64,000 nt of DNA from Phytophthora colocasiae (Eukaryota; Oomycota; Peronosporomycetes; Peronosporales; Peronosporaceae). Where the stretch lies: positions 186,001 to 250,000 of the forward strand of contig JAGKQI010000047.1 in the NCBI GenBank assembly GCA_018806915.1, given 5' to 3'. The notes beneath the pieces are model-generated. The model did not search any database, had not been told where the DNA came from, and saw only the letters and a list, made by a program, of their open reading frames with translations. Below, piece after piece: positions 32,552 to 44,517 of the stretch (within the stretch, counting starts at the first letter, position 1; every line of letters begins with the position of its first letter). Made by a program: the position numbers and the translations under genes.

Positions 32552-33389
32552 ATTGTATTGAACTTTCCTAATTCTGTGCTTTGAGTTTGATACAGCAACG
32601 AGTACCACGGGTTTCCAGTTCTGAATTAGCTTGGACGCTGCCGGTATCACCAATCCGAGTTTCTAAGGTGTGTTTACAGTACGGTTTCTAAATACTTTGG
32701 TTCAGTGTCAAAACTATTATAGTTTTCAGGCGGGGGATGGCGTGTGGACAAATGTCGTAAATCACTTCTTAGTTACTTAACTCTGCACGGTCGCGCAAAA
32801 TCGTAACTGAGAGTTTTGACGGCCAGCCGCACGCCACATAGCTCTCCTAACTACCGTAGCCCCGCTATCTCTACACCTATCCTAAGTATAGTGCCTGCCA
32901 CCGTCAGGATCCTCCCTCGGCGACTTCTTGGGTGCCTTCTCCTCCGTTCATTGCCTTGTGTTCATGTCGCCTCGCCTCTCTGATCCACTGTGTCCTTGCT
33001 TGTCTGGTGCCGTGTCATTCCTCCCATTGCGATCTTCGAAAGTCACTGACTTCAACTTCAAGGTCTCCACTATCTTCCTGCAATTTCCGATTGACTGATA
33101 TCCGCGTCACTGTCGCCAGTGAGGTCAATTATCACTGCTACCCGAACTTCTTCCAGCGAAAGCCGCTCTTCACGAATGAATGTTGACATTTGTCCACACG
33201 CCATCCCCCGCCTGAAAACTATAATAGTTTTGACACTGAACCAAAGTATTTAGAAACCGTACTGTAAACACACCTTAGAAACTCGGATTGGTGATACCGG
33301 CAGCGTCCAAGCTAATTCAGAACTGGAAACCCGTGGTACTCGTTGCTGTATCAAACTCAAAGCACAGAATTAGGAAAGTTCAATACAAT
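32552..33389. repeat. Centre of palindromic unit 2
   Basis: The spacer found once in unit 1 occurs here twice in opposite orientation (32552-32742 and 33199-33389). Between them is a 5' piece of the Rdel LTR: 14 bases of LTR start on the plus strand (32743-32756), joined to a 442 bp minus-strand LTR fragment (32757-33198). Both inner junctions carry the polypurine motif. So the true axis lies within a truncated LTR, near 32970. Confidence 0.8.
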
Positions 33390-34310
33390 TGTGGACAAAT
33401 GTCAACATTCATTCGTGAAGAGCGGCTTTCGCTGGAAGAAGTTCGGGTAGCAGTGATAATTGACCTCACTGGCGACAGTGACGCGGATATCAGTCAATCG
33501 GAAATTGCAGGAAGATAGTGGAGACCTTGAAGTTGAAGTCAGTGACTTTCGAAGATCGCAATGGGAGGAATGACACGGCACCAGACAAGCAAGGACACAG
33601 TGGATCAGAGAGGCGAGGCGACATGAACACAAGGCAATGAACGGAGGAGAAGGCACCCAAGAAGTCGCCGAGGGAGGATCCTGACGGTGGCAGGCACTAT
33701 ACTTAGGATAGGTGTAGAGATAGCGGGGCTACGGTAGTTAGGAGAGCTATGTGGCGTGCGGCTGGCCGTCAAAACTCTCAGTTACGATTTTGCGCGACCG
33801 TGCAGAGTTAAGTAACTAAGAAGTGATTTACGCGTGGAGTGCGGCAACTGGTCGGCTTCACCCAACAGCATTTTGAGGGTTATCTGGAGTGGCCTTGTTC
33901 TGCGGTGTACTGACCGGCGAGGACCTCTAGGGTAATACGCTGAGTAGGCACGGAGTTCTGAGGTACGACGATGAGGATGCATGCGTAGTGTGGCGGGGAA
34001 CGCGGCTAGAAACCGCGCAGTTGTGGTGCTTATCGATAGCGTCTCGACTAGAGAGTGTTCACTTCAACTTCAATGAGGTGTTACATTCATCTTGTATAGT
34101 ACATGTTGTATATTGGGATTAGCACGAGGACAAGCTACAGATCTACCCAAGATTGTAGTTGCTACAAAACGTCTTCTCCCTAGCCGTCTCTACTGGACAA
34201 TGTCCGCCGGGGTCCCTCTCTGGTGACGTGCTGACTCTAGTTCCTGCTTGCGTGACCACTGGCTCCCTTCGAAGTTGGAATTTCAAGGCGTAAAAGAAGT
34301 AAAGCCGACA
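33390..34310 (+). repeat. Rdel-d 5' LTR and primer binding site
   Basis: TGTGGACAAATG to AAAGCCGACA, then TGGTGGTCATTACAGTGG at 34311. The leader to 34647 shows no gene. Confidence 0.87.
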
Positions 34311-34647
34311 TGGTGGTCATTACAGTGGCTTTCTGGGCAAGTTTGCAATAATGGTAGACTTTGCGAGCCTAGTCACAGTGGGCAAGAACCATAAGCGGGG
34401 ACATCCTGTACTGGGGATGGTGCAATACTGGCACTAGACAACACTGGTCTATCCGTTAGCAGAATGGGCAATAAGGGCCTGTATCAGACAGAGACACAGA
34501 TGAGAGCCATTACTGAGTTCTTAAGCACTGCACAGTTTACAGAATTAGATTTTGACACGGAAAGTGCGGATACTGAACATACGGATGAGTTTTGTATTAC
34601 AGAAGTACACGGACACGGACACGGATAAGGAAGTTTAGCTGAAGAGC

Positions 34648-37600
34648 ATGGTTCGACGATCGGCTAGTGCTGCACGAGACGAGCGAGCTGAGAGGCGTGC
34701 TTCGTTTCATGACGCAGTGGCTGAGGCGGCACATGTATCTGCAGGCCCAGGAATAGCTCACGGAGGAGGAAAGCAAGTTCCACAGGCGGCCCTGCATGAC
34801 GCAGGAGGAAACACAGTACCGCCGTCAGTAAACCTACGGGTAACGGCGAGTCAGACTCCACGAGCAAGCGGTGGAAGCGGAGAAGCAGCTCTGATGGGTT
34901 ACGTACCGGTCTCCGGAGGAGGACGACAAGCACCGGTAGCTCCAGTTATACCAGCACCCGGGGCAGCAGCAGTCCCTGGAGGTAACGGTAACGAAGGCTG
35001 AAACGGTGGTCACAACGGTAACAACGGTGACGGCAATGGGAACTAGGGTCAGGACAACGCTGGAGACGGTGGTGATACTGGACAGGGTCAAGCAGCAGCA
35101 GTACCGGTAGGAGGCGGAGCAGGAGTAGGAGCCCCTGTGGATCAAGCAGCGATGGCACCACCTGTACCACCAACTCCACCTGTACAAGTTGCCCCACAGT
35201 TCTTCGCAGTACCGCAAGCACCTCAGACCGACCCGGGAGAAGAAGTTGCGTCTGCCGAAGTTCAAGGGCCTAGGAGAACCAAAAGTTGCAGTCAAAGCAT
35301 GGTTGAAGGCAGTCAGGAATGAACTGCGTCGTCAAACAGCTATACTGCATACTGAGTGGCGTGAACATGAAGTCTTCATTGAGATGGTGGCAAGTCTGGA
35401 AGGTGAAGCTCTCATGGTATGACACGGTGGAAGATGCGTTCAGTAAACGCGAAGACCAGACGTTTGGCAACCTGAGTCGGATGATGAAGGATCGTTACAT
35501 GGTTAAGCGCTCGAATCCAGAGGTGGTGGCGAGACTGAGACAGCGACGCCAGCAACGAGGAGAGTCCCTGGTAGAATACGCACAGAAGCTACGGGAGATT
35601 GCGTCGACGAATCCAGTGGACGAAGAATGGCTAGTCGACTCGTTCTTGTCGGGTATGAGTAACGCTTGGTGCTCGACTCTAGTACGGGGACACCGACCAA
35701 CTACGCTGAATGAGGCGGTGAACTTTGCGGTGGATCAAGTCGGCGAGTACGGGGAAGGCTACGGTGTTGACCTCGCGACGGTGATGCGAGTCCATGACGA
35801 GCGAACGGCATCAGCCGGTGCTGCACCGACGGCGTTGGTCCCCAATTTGGCGACGATTCAGCAGGTCTCGACGGCAGGTGGAAACTTGGGGACTGTTGTG
35901 ACGGGCTACGACACGGTTGGCTTAGCTACAGGACCTCCACCCAGATACGATGTTGAAGGACGGTTAATGGTGCCTCAAGGTGGCACTGTACTTCAAAGTG
36001 GAAGCCAGTGGAACGCAGTAATCCCAGCAGGATACCGGCTTGTACCGGAAGAGGTCACGACAGCAAGTCAAGCAGCCAATACGACAACTGCGGCGACGCC
36101 GACGCGACAGACTCAGAACCGGCAGCAGAACTCTTCAGAACCAACGTGCAGATGGTAATGGCAAACAGGCTCAGCGACCAGGACGCGCACTACAGATGGA
36201 AGCCCAAGGATCACAGCAGTCTCAACAGCAGTCTCAGCAACAACGGTGGAATGGCGGCCGAAAATATGGAAACTCCGAACCACTGAGAACCAAGGAAGAC
36301 CGACTGCGTAACCACCAACAGTATCTGGACAGACGATCACAGCAGCAGCAGCCAACAAGAGCGTCTACAGCACGGCCAGATGATATGTGCTTCTATTGTC
36401 ATGGGTATGGACACCACGCGTGTGCCCTCAGGAAGGAAGACAAAGAGGAGTCCAGTCCAGTGGTGAACCAGAGGAGTGATACCAGCAACCAAGCTACCAC
36501 CGGAAGCACGGGGAAACGGACAGCGGATGTAGGGGCCCCGGCCCAGCATCGCGCATCAAGCCCACGGGGAGAGGAAGAAACAGGTAAGCACGGCATCAGG
36601 CGACAGGGACCAGAACGGCAAGTGGAGTTCCAGCGACTGGCAGATGCAGTGGCGGCACCTGGAGGGCGGCAACTGCGGAACGAAGGCCCGGTTGGCCGGA
36701 CGGAAGAGGAAACGGAAGAGGAAGAAGGCGGGTTGTGGAGTACGAGATCCAGTCACGAGGACAGTGGAAATCGTCCCAACGGCTCAGGATGAGAACGGCA
36801 CGGTGGCACCGAGCAACAGTGGTGTGCGGCCGGAAGATACTACGGCACCGGCGGTGGGCAATACTGGTACAACGGCGGTGACCAAACAAGAAGATAAGGA
36901 GAACGACGGAGACACGGACGCGGGACACGACAGAAAGAAGGGACGTCGCGTGCATTTTGAAGTTACAGACGGGTTGGACAATGGGGATGGCGGAACCACG
37001 GCAACGGGAGATGGCCTGGTGAAACGGGTCGACGCCAACGATGGAGATTTCGCTACGCCCAGGCCTACCAACGACATACGGACAAGTGACACCGAGGAAC
37101 TGGTACAGCACGAGTCACGAGAAGTCGGAACTGGCACTGATGAAGTTACGTCAGGAACTGACGACCAAGTGGACGAATGCATGAACTCGGACGCCGAAGG
37201 CAAAAGGAATGCGGACGATACCGACGAAGAAACAAAGTCTGGACCAGAAGCTACCGACGGAACTTCGCGACGCCCAGAAGTGTTGATCACTGGGGATGGC
37301 GGAGCTCATGACAGAACCCAGCAGATCCTCGGACAGGAAATGAGTATCGAAGATAGTCCACGGGCAAGGGTCTTACAGCTACGGGCAGCACAACGACGAC
37401 GGGATGTCAGTGAAGCAGAAGCTGAACGTCGGTGGGAACGAAATGTGCTAGCACGACAAACACGGAGAGAACGACACGGAGCTGTGCGACTGGCCAAGAA
37501 ATCCGACGGAGGGTCCTCTACAGTGACAAACCTCGACGGGACAGCTACATCTGACACTCAGGAGGTTTCAGACGGACGAACCACGGGATATGTCAGTGAG

Positions 37601-38082
37601 AAGCAATTGGAAGGGGACAACGTGCACGTACGGGCGTCACGAGCTCGAAGACGACAAGAGAAACGGGTACGGGAGGCGCACGCTAAGGAACAGAGGGAAC
37701 TTCAGCACCGTGATGCACAGTCGAATTACCCGCCCAATTGCTATTACCAGTATGACGAGCACCGACGGACACACGGCCGGGCGAGTTTACGTACGAGTTC
37801 TGAGACCGAAGGAATCGAGTACATTGAACCAGCGTCAGTCAAGCAGGTGAAAGCGACCAAGAATCATAAGGTCACAAATACTTACGAGTATCACAGCTAG
37901 AGCACGTACTGTAGTGCAAGTTCCGAGTGGCATGAAGCAGATGAGCGGCAGTGCACAACAGGGAAGTTGCGAGCAGTACAAGCCCAAGCGGTTGACCAGC
38001 TACCGACAGCCACGGTTAACGTCAGAGGCCAAACCGTGACGGTGAAGCTGATACTGGGGCGCAGTACAGCGTAGCAGATTGA
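34648..38082 (+). pseudogene. Rdel-d gag-protease pseudogene
   Basis: Gag starts at ATG 34648. Two early stops lie in the Gly/Asn region (TGA near 35000 and TAG near 35045). A 2-base loss near 35415 (MW codons of MWYDTVEDAF) shifts the capsid frame, and a 1-base change near 36137 ends the capsid frame at 36158. The frame 36040-36792 joins the zinc-knuckle-like motif to the linker without interruption, showing that gag and protease were fused. A TAG at 37898 cuts the linker (37900), and the DTGA protease motif is frameshifted by a lost T near 38050. Confidence 0.77.
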
Positions 38083-39396
38083 AGGTTGGCCGAATACCAC
38101 CGGAAACTGGTGGCAAACATGAGTCGGCAGCGAAGATCGCGAAGCAGGCACTGGAGAAGGATCAGTTGAGAAGGGAACGGTACTACAGCCACAAAGTAAG
38201 AAACAACGTGCATTTCAAGGTTGGAGACATGGTTTGGATCTTCAGACCGCCACGTGGAACGGGAGTGACGAAACTCGCTCACCAATGGATCGGACCAGCA
38301 AAGATCACGACCGATGGAGGGTTTGACAACTGGATTGTACGTCGAGAAGATACAGGGAAGAGCTAGTGGCCCATTGTAGCTTTCTAGTCTCTTACTACCG
38401 ACCTCGCAGTCAATTAGCAGTAGTGGCAGATCGGATACTGGAAGATCTAGCCAAGGACGACGAGCTCATTGAAGGTGAAGGACGAGTACCAAGGCCTGGA
38501 GAAGAACGGACTCAAGGAACAAGTCGAGGAGAAGCAGTCCGTGTATCTTCAGCAGGGCAGCACCAGCAGGACGTCGAGAGGACAGGTGGTAATGATGGCA
38601 CGACAGCAACCGTGGAACCCGTTGAACGTACTGCAACGACGACAAGAACGGAAGTCACTCAACGGGAAATTGCAAGAATAGCTACGAAAACCACGGACGT
38701 ACCAGCAACGTCCTCGAGCGATCAGCACAGTGCGGCAGCAGGACGTTCCAACACCCCAGCAAGTGAACAGTCAGTTGGAAGTAAGATACCAACGCCGGCT
38801 GCGACGACTACAACTACCTCACAGACTGCAGTGACGAATAAGCAGCGCAAGAGAAGGCGCGATGACGAAGTGCACAGCGGTAACCAACAAGAGCAACAGG
38901 CTAAACGACGCGCGGAGACGGCGGCACGTGAAGCACGAGCAGCGAGACGGAGTGCTCTTCGTGACCGATCGACACAAGCAGAAGCCGAAACGATGGATTC
39001 AGATGCAGATTGCAGGGGGTATCAAGTACTACGGAATTTTAGGTACGAACGAGGAAGTTAGAGAACAACAACAACGACCAGGAGGAGACTCGGAAGGCAC
39101 TAGTCACGGTGACGCAGCACCAAGGGACGGAATTACGCGAGCTCTTCGAGGACACGGACAATCGCGATGGCCATCCGCAGCTAAAACCATCATGGAGGAG
39201 GCTACAGCTAGAACCGTTATTGAACGAGGACAACGAAAAGTCAGAAACATAGCTGGCCGATACGAGACGCAGTACCGAGTGGAGTACCAAAATCGACCAG
39301 GTGGACCAGTGGTATCTGCCTGGCTCGCAGCTAAGCAGTTCGAGACACTATTCGACCAAGGAAAGATCGGGGACGATCTTCAGGCGGGGGATGGCG
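38083..39396 (+). pseudogene. Rdel-d integrase C-terminal remnant
   Basis: Frames 38079-38366 and 38366-39061 together give the helix, DNA-binding segment and the Thr/Arg-rich tail, split by a one-base loss near 38355. A further frame, 38862-39425, carries the YRVEYQNRPGGPV segment up to the 3' LTR. Confidence 0.73.
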
Positions 39397-40321
39397 TGTG
39401 GACAAATGTCAACATTCATTCGTGAAGAGCGGCTTTCGCTGGAAGAAGTTCGGGTAGCAGTGATAATTGACCTCACTGGCGACAGTGACGCGGATATCAG
39501 TCAATCGGAAATTGCAGGAAGATAGTGGAGACCTTGAAGTTGAAGTCAGTGACTTTCGAAGATCGCAATGGGAGGAATGACACGGCACCAGACAAGCAAG
39601 GACACAGTGGATCAGAGAGGCGAGGCGACATGAACACAAGGCAATGAACGGAGGAGAAGGCACCCAAGAAGTCGCCGAGGGAGGATCCTGACGGTGGCAG
39701 GCACTATACTTAGGATAGGTGTAGAGATAGCGGGGCTACGGTAGTTAGGAGAGCTATGTGGCGTGCGGCTGGCCGTCAAAACTCTCAGTTACGATTTTGC
39801 GCGACCGTGCAGAGTTAAGTAACTAAGAAGTGATTTACGCGTGGAGTGCGGCAACTGGTCGGCTTCACCCAACAGCATTTTGAGGGTTATCTGGGGGAGT
39901 GGCCTTGTTCTGCGGTGTACTGACCGGCGAGGACCTCTAGGGTAATACGCTGAGGAGGCACGGAGTTCTGAGGTACGACGATGAGGATGCATGCGTAGTG
40001 TGGCGGGGAACGCGGCTAGAAACCGCGCAGTTGTGGTGCTTATCGATAGCGTCTCGACTAGAGAGTGTTCACTTCAACTTCAATGAGGTGTTACATTCAT
40101 CTTGTATAGTACATGTTGTATATTGGGATTAGCACGAGGACAAGCTACAGATCTACCCAAGATTGTAGTTGCTACAAAACGTCTTCTCCCTAGCCGTCTC
40201 TACTGGACAATGTCCGCCGGGGTCCCTCTCTGGTGACGTGCTGACTCTAGTTCCTGCTTGCGTGACCACTGGCTCCCTTCGAAGTTGGAATTTCAAGGCG
40301 TAAAAAGAAGTAAAGCCGACA
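39397..40321 (+). repeat. Rdel-d 3' LTR
   Basis: 925 bp, TGTGGACAAATG to AAGCCGACA, nearly the same as the 5' LTR. Confidence 0.87.
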
Positions 40322-40749
40322 CAATCAGCAGATCTTGACAACATACCGTTCTTGAGGACGCCACGATGCTATCCACAAAATACTGCCGCGAGAATGGTTA
40401 GGGTCTGCACTCGCGAGCGTAGCGAGCCGCAAGGGGTGGCTGGGATCGCGCGCAGCGCGCAGATGGGTTGTAAAGGGCAGTAGAGAGAGGACAAGCGCTG
40501 GTATTTCATTGATCCGAAACTACAGATCTTGATCAGAGTTTTTAAAATTGTATACAGTCAAATTGCATTTCGGACTATTTGGCTAACAATTACATGCCAT
40601 TATCCACAAAGAGTAACTTTGGTCAATATATTATCGTGTTCTTATAGTTTGCTTGATACTGTACTTACCTTGTCCAGAGGTACATGCCAGCAATGCTGCG
40701 GCATGCCATTCTGGCTTTCGTACCGATGAGAACTTGCTGCATGGACCAT
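40322..40749. other. CRN 3' flank, inverted copy (arm d)
   Basis: Mirror of 25179-25602, with the CRN scrap at 40356-40396 and the GC-rich inverted repeats near 40408-40465. Nothing coding is supported. Confidence 0.5.
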
Positions 40750-41145
40750 TCACAGCCGTCCCGTTTCCACAACAATGACCATTTTTTTCTTTTTTCTTTG
40801 GGATGGTTTGTGAATCCACGCGACACTGCAAGTCTTGAAGCAAGTGTTGCTGGTACGAAGAGTCTTACCCGTAAAGCAAGTCTTGCCCGTACGACATCTT
40901 TTGCAAGAGCCGCAAGCCTTGCACGTTACCTTGACGCAACCGATCTCTTTATTTGCCCACGTCTTTATGCTTGCCCATTCGGCACAAAATAGCAGCACGA
41001 TCGTCCACTTTTCATCCCAGACCTCTTGCAGCCCGCCGATGATTTTTTTCATCGCGTAAATTCCCACTGAATCATTCCAGTACTTACACTCGCAGATAAA
41101 AAGTGGTGCGTTAGGATTCTCCACATCTATCACGTAAGAATCACA
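40750..41145 (-). pseudogene. Orphan CRN nuclease module (module 2, arm d)
   Basis: Mirror of 24783-25178 with the same open frame and ECK core. It lies downstream of the frameshifted CRN copy and is separated from it by the 784 bp insert. Confidence 0.75.
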
Positions 41146-41929
41146 TGATGTGTACCACCAAAATATTAATTTTGCACAGGTATCCAATGTAACGCTACTG
41201 GTACTATCCGTTTACTGCTGCGTCACATTTATAAAATATAGGAGGTTCATTTGTCATCGTCAAGTTGTCATGTTTTGCTGGATTTGGGCCCACTCACCTC
41301 GAACGGCAAGCCTTGACACTGTTAGACGAGATCCCAAGACACTCTGCTACAATGTCTCGCGTTCGTCCCCTTCGTGTAAGGCCTTGCGTGTGTGCAGCGG
41401 TGAAGAAGTTGTGTGCATTCACCACAAACTGCTTCTCGCCAGCTGTGAGACCCACGCCTTGAGGCATGCCGTGCTCGCTCAAAAATAAACGCTGCTTAGC
41501 GATTTTGGCCCAGAGGGCAGCTTTGATATCTATCTATAGATTCTATGTGTTTGCTGCGCAGTGGCGACAGTTTTGACTGCACCACGCCTTGATCTACCTG
41601 ATGTTGAAGTTCGAGTGGGGCCAAGTGCACTGTCCCGTACAATAACTGGTATTTATGCTCACAGACATGAAAATCTCCACGTCGAGTTAATGAGAATCTG
41701 GTTGTGGAACAACGAGTGTTACTTGACCGATTCAAGAGCTCCCAGTTATCAGCATCTCGACCACTTTCTTCTTTAGTGAACGGAAACGAAGGCTTCTCTG
41801 CGGCTCCTCTTTCGCCGATTACGTCTAGTTCAGATTCTACTCCATGTCACAACGTGTTCATCCGTTGTGGTGGCTTCGCATAGGAAACGAAAGGAAAACA
41901 AAACAATGTGGTGTACAATTCAAACTCTT
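41146..41929. other. Insert between CRN C-terminal modules (arm d)
   Basis: Mirror of 23999-24782. It contains the transposase-like N-terminal fragment on the minus strand (41294-41533, GLTAGEKQFVV and DIVAECLGISSNSV). Remaining sequence shows no gene. Confidence 0.6.
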
Positions 41930-44485
41930 TTACGAACTCAAAAGTGTACCCATTTCCATCACAACGAGCAGCTTCTTCTTCTTTCCTTCAGGTGGTTGGT
42001 GAATCCACTCGACTCTGTGAGTCTCGCACGTGACCTTGACGCAACCGATTTCTTCTTGTTCCCAATTCTTCACGTTTTCCAACTGGACACAAAATAGCAG
42101 CACAATCGTCCACTTGTCACCCCAGAACTCCTCCAGTCCACCGACGATGTTTCCTACGTTGTCACTTCCAACCTCTTCATTCCAGTACTTGCACTCGCAG
42201 ATAAAGAGTGGTCTTTCAGGCGTATTCACGTTTACCACGTACGTATCACACCTTTCACTGTCCGCGGGGCGAACGAGATGACCAAAGTTGCAGCCATCAG
42301 CTTTCAGAATAGGATCAGGCCATTCAGCGTTGGGAGGAGCCAGAAACGGGATCGTTGCATTTGCCAAGCTTGAAAGCGCAGGAAACCCGTGTAGTAAGTC
42401 ACTGGCAATTCGAACCCGCAATGGTCATTGTCATCGGTTCAAATTTGTCCTGTAATTCCCCCAGTAAACCCGCGAAAAAGTTGTTGAAAGAGATCCCCCG
42501 AACGCCATTCCTTCGCGACGCGCAGAAGATCGCATGAACAATCATATTCTGCGTAATCGCCCTTCCGAGCATTCGTGTTCATATTAAACGCCAGCCCATT
42601 GCTTATCATGTACTTCAAGTACAGAAGTATCTCGAGAAAATAGACTTGGACGAGTGTGCAATTCTTCTGTTGTGGTCGTAGTAGCCCGAATAATCCTTTC
42701 CACCCAATACTGCGAGGTACAGCAGCATATCGTCTTGAATGTCAGGGAAAGCATACCGTGGAACCCAATCTTCACAATCCACTTGCAGCACGCCATCTTT
42801 CAGCACTACTTGCGTGAGTTGCCGATCCACCAAATTGGCAAAGTGCAAGTGCATACAGTAGGCTCCCAAATCATTCATACCGTAGCCTTCCTCATCATCT
42901 ACCTCATACTTCGTTCTCTTCACGGGTGGTTCACATTCCGTGTTTGGTGGCTCACAGTTCGTGTTGGAGACACTATAGGAAATTGCCATTTGCTGCGCTC
43001 TTTTCCCGCTCTCTGTGTTTAAGAAACGCTTGCCCTGCTGCGTCCGTTTACTGACGTTAAGAAATGCTTCGTCTAGCAACTCGTACAGTTCGGCATCTTC
43101 GTGAGTTTTCATGTACGCCACGATGCTATCCACAAAATATCTGGAAAACCTGCCGCGAGAATGGGTAGTTATTTCCTTTACAAGAGGATACTTGTCCACA
43201 GCAGCATCCCAAACTTGTTGATCCACTTCCTCCACTATCATGAATTGATGCGAAGGGAAACGAGAAACAATTGTCATCCAGTTATGCTCCCCCTTGTAGC
43301 TTCCACCCGACTGATCAACTAAATCGGTGATCTTCGAGTCAGTTCCCATTACCATCACAACTAGTCCACAGGCACGAAAAACATTGCGCTGAAAAGCCGC
43401 CACTTTCATCCCTGCGCAAGCTTCGGTATTGTCGTTGGGAGTCATTTCATCCAGGATGAAAAACGGGAGAACTTTCCCATCTGCAACCATTTTGTTTCGA
43501 ACAGCAGCGACAGTGGTTATAGTGCACTTCTCGATGTGAAGCGTCGTTTGATTTTCAATGCGAATCATCTGCGGCTCCTGACAGTCTCTCGAGCTGCAAT
43601 ATTCGAGCAAAGCGTAAATGAATCCGTAGGTATACAGCGCGTCCATCTTGTACATGTCAGACCAGCAATTCAGCGTTTGTTCCTTCTTCTTCTTTATCAC
43701 TTCGTCCATCGCTGTGACTTTGTTAAACGCACTCGAAATGAAGTCGAAGTTCTTGTAAATTATCTGAGACTCAGACCCAAGGCGAGTTGCTGGCCAGTAA
43801 AAGTATGGACGTTCTCCTCCCAAGGCAAATGCGAGTTGTGTTTTTCCCATTCCCGAAGACCCTTGCACACAAATGAACGGGGTCGGTGAACGTTCAGATT
43901 CGTAGTGAGCTGTAACTAGCTGCAGGATATCTTCACAATAGGCCGAGCATTTGCTTCGAATCGCTTCTCCGCGCTGTTGATAATACTCCAGCTCCTTTTG
44001 GTAGCAACCACTTGGGTTATCTCCCATTACTAGGTCGACTCCCGAAGGAGGGACACTTTCGATAGTGATGTAGCAGTCGTTCCTATTGTCTCGGATCATA
44101 ATGACTTTCTCCTCTGCCATTCGGGAGGGACAACGACCAGTACGTTCACAGGGCTCTTCTCTTCTGTAATTTCTTGCTTCGAGGCTTGGACCTTAACATC
44201 ATCTGCTGATAATCCAACAGTGCCAATTTCCGCTCGCATCGTAGCTAACGGCTTCAAACCCGCTGTGTCACTCACGCCATTCCTCACGTCTCCCTCCGTC
44301 AGCCATGCACCGCGACCTTCATCTCTCCTTGCGAGGAAGAGCTGCAGCAGGTCGGCTGGTCCTTCATACTTTATCTCTTTCGCGATCTTTTTCTTCAGGG
44401 AAGCTATCGGTGAGTTCTCGTCGATGTTCACCATGACAACGAGTCTCCCTTTGGTTGTGTCAGCCCTACAGTAGAGAACCACCAT
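41930..44485 (-). pseudogene. Crinkler (CRN) pseudogene with module-1 C-terminus
   Basis: The same gene as 21536-23998, disrupted in several places. Header frame 44096-44485 (129 residues) includes LQLFLARR. It is cut by a 77 bp insertion (about 44054-44130) at the header/NTPase junction. The NTPase frame 42615-44120 keeps GSSGMGKT and FFILDE. A 17 bp insertion near 42610 and small deletions near 42545 and 42410 break the region before the nuclease module, which reads openly again at 41930-42421. The 77 bp insert contains a new ATG in frame with the NTPase, so a header-less protein is conceivable, but the downstream breaks make a functional product unlikely. Confidence 0.83.
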
Positions 44486-44502
44486 TTCCTCCTCGACTCG
44501 GC

Positions 44503-44517
44503 AAATTCTGGAATGAA
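44503..44517 (-). promoter_or_regulatory. Oomycete core promoter-like element (pseudogene copy)
   Basis: The same TTCATTCCAGAATTTG initiator-like motif as at 20410-20426, about 20 bases before the start codon of the disrupted CRN copy. Confidence 0.55.

Larger units (their letters stand above)
33390..40321 (+). mobile_element. Rdel-d: Ty3/Gypsy-type LTR element lacking the pol core
   Basis: A 6.93 kb plus-strand copy, LTRs 33390-34310 and 39397-40321. Flanks are CAAT before the 5' LTR and CAATC after the 3' LTR, giving a 4 bp target duplication. Polypurine tract at 39383-39396. Confidence 0.88.

Noticed and set aside
44054..44130. The 77 bp insertion as an intron
   Set aside because: It begins with GT, but no AG acceptor gives back the reading frame of the intact copies, and those copies have no intron there.
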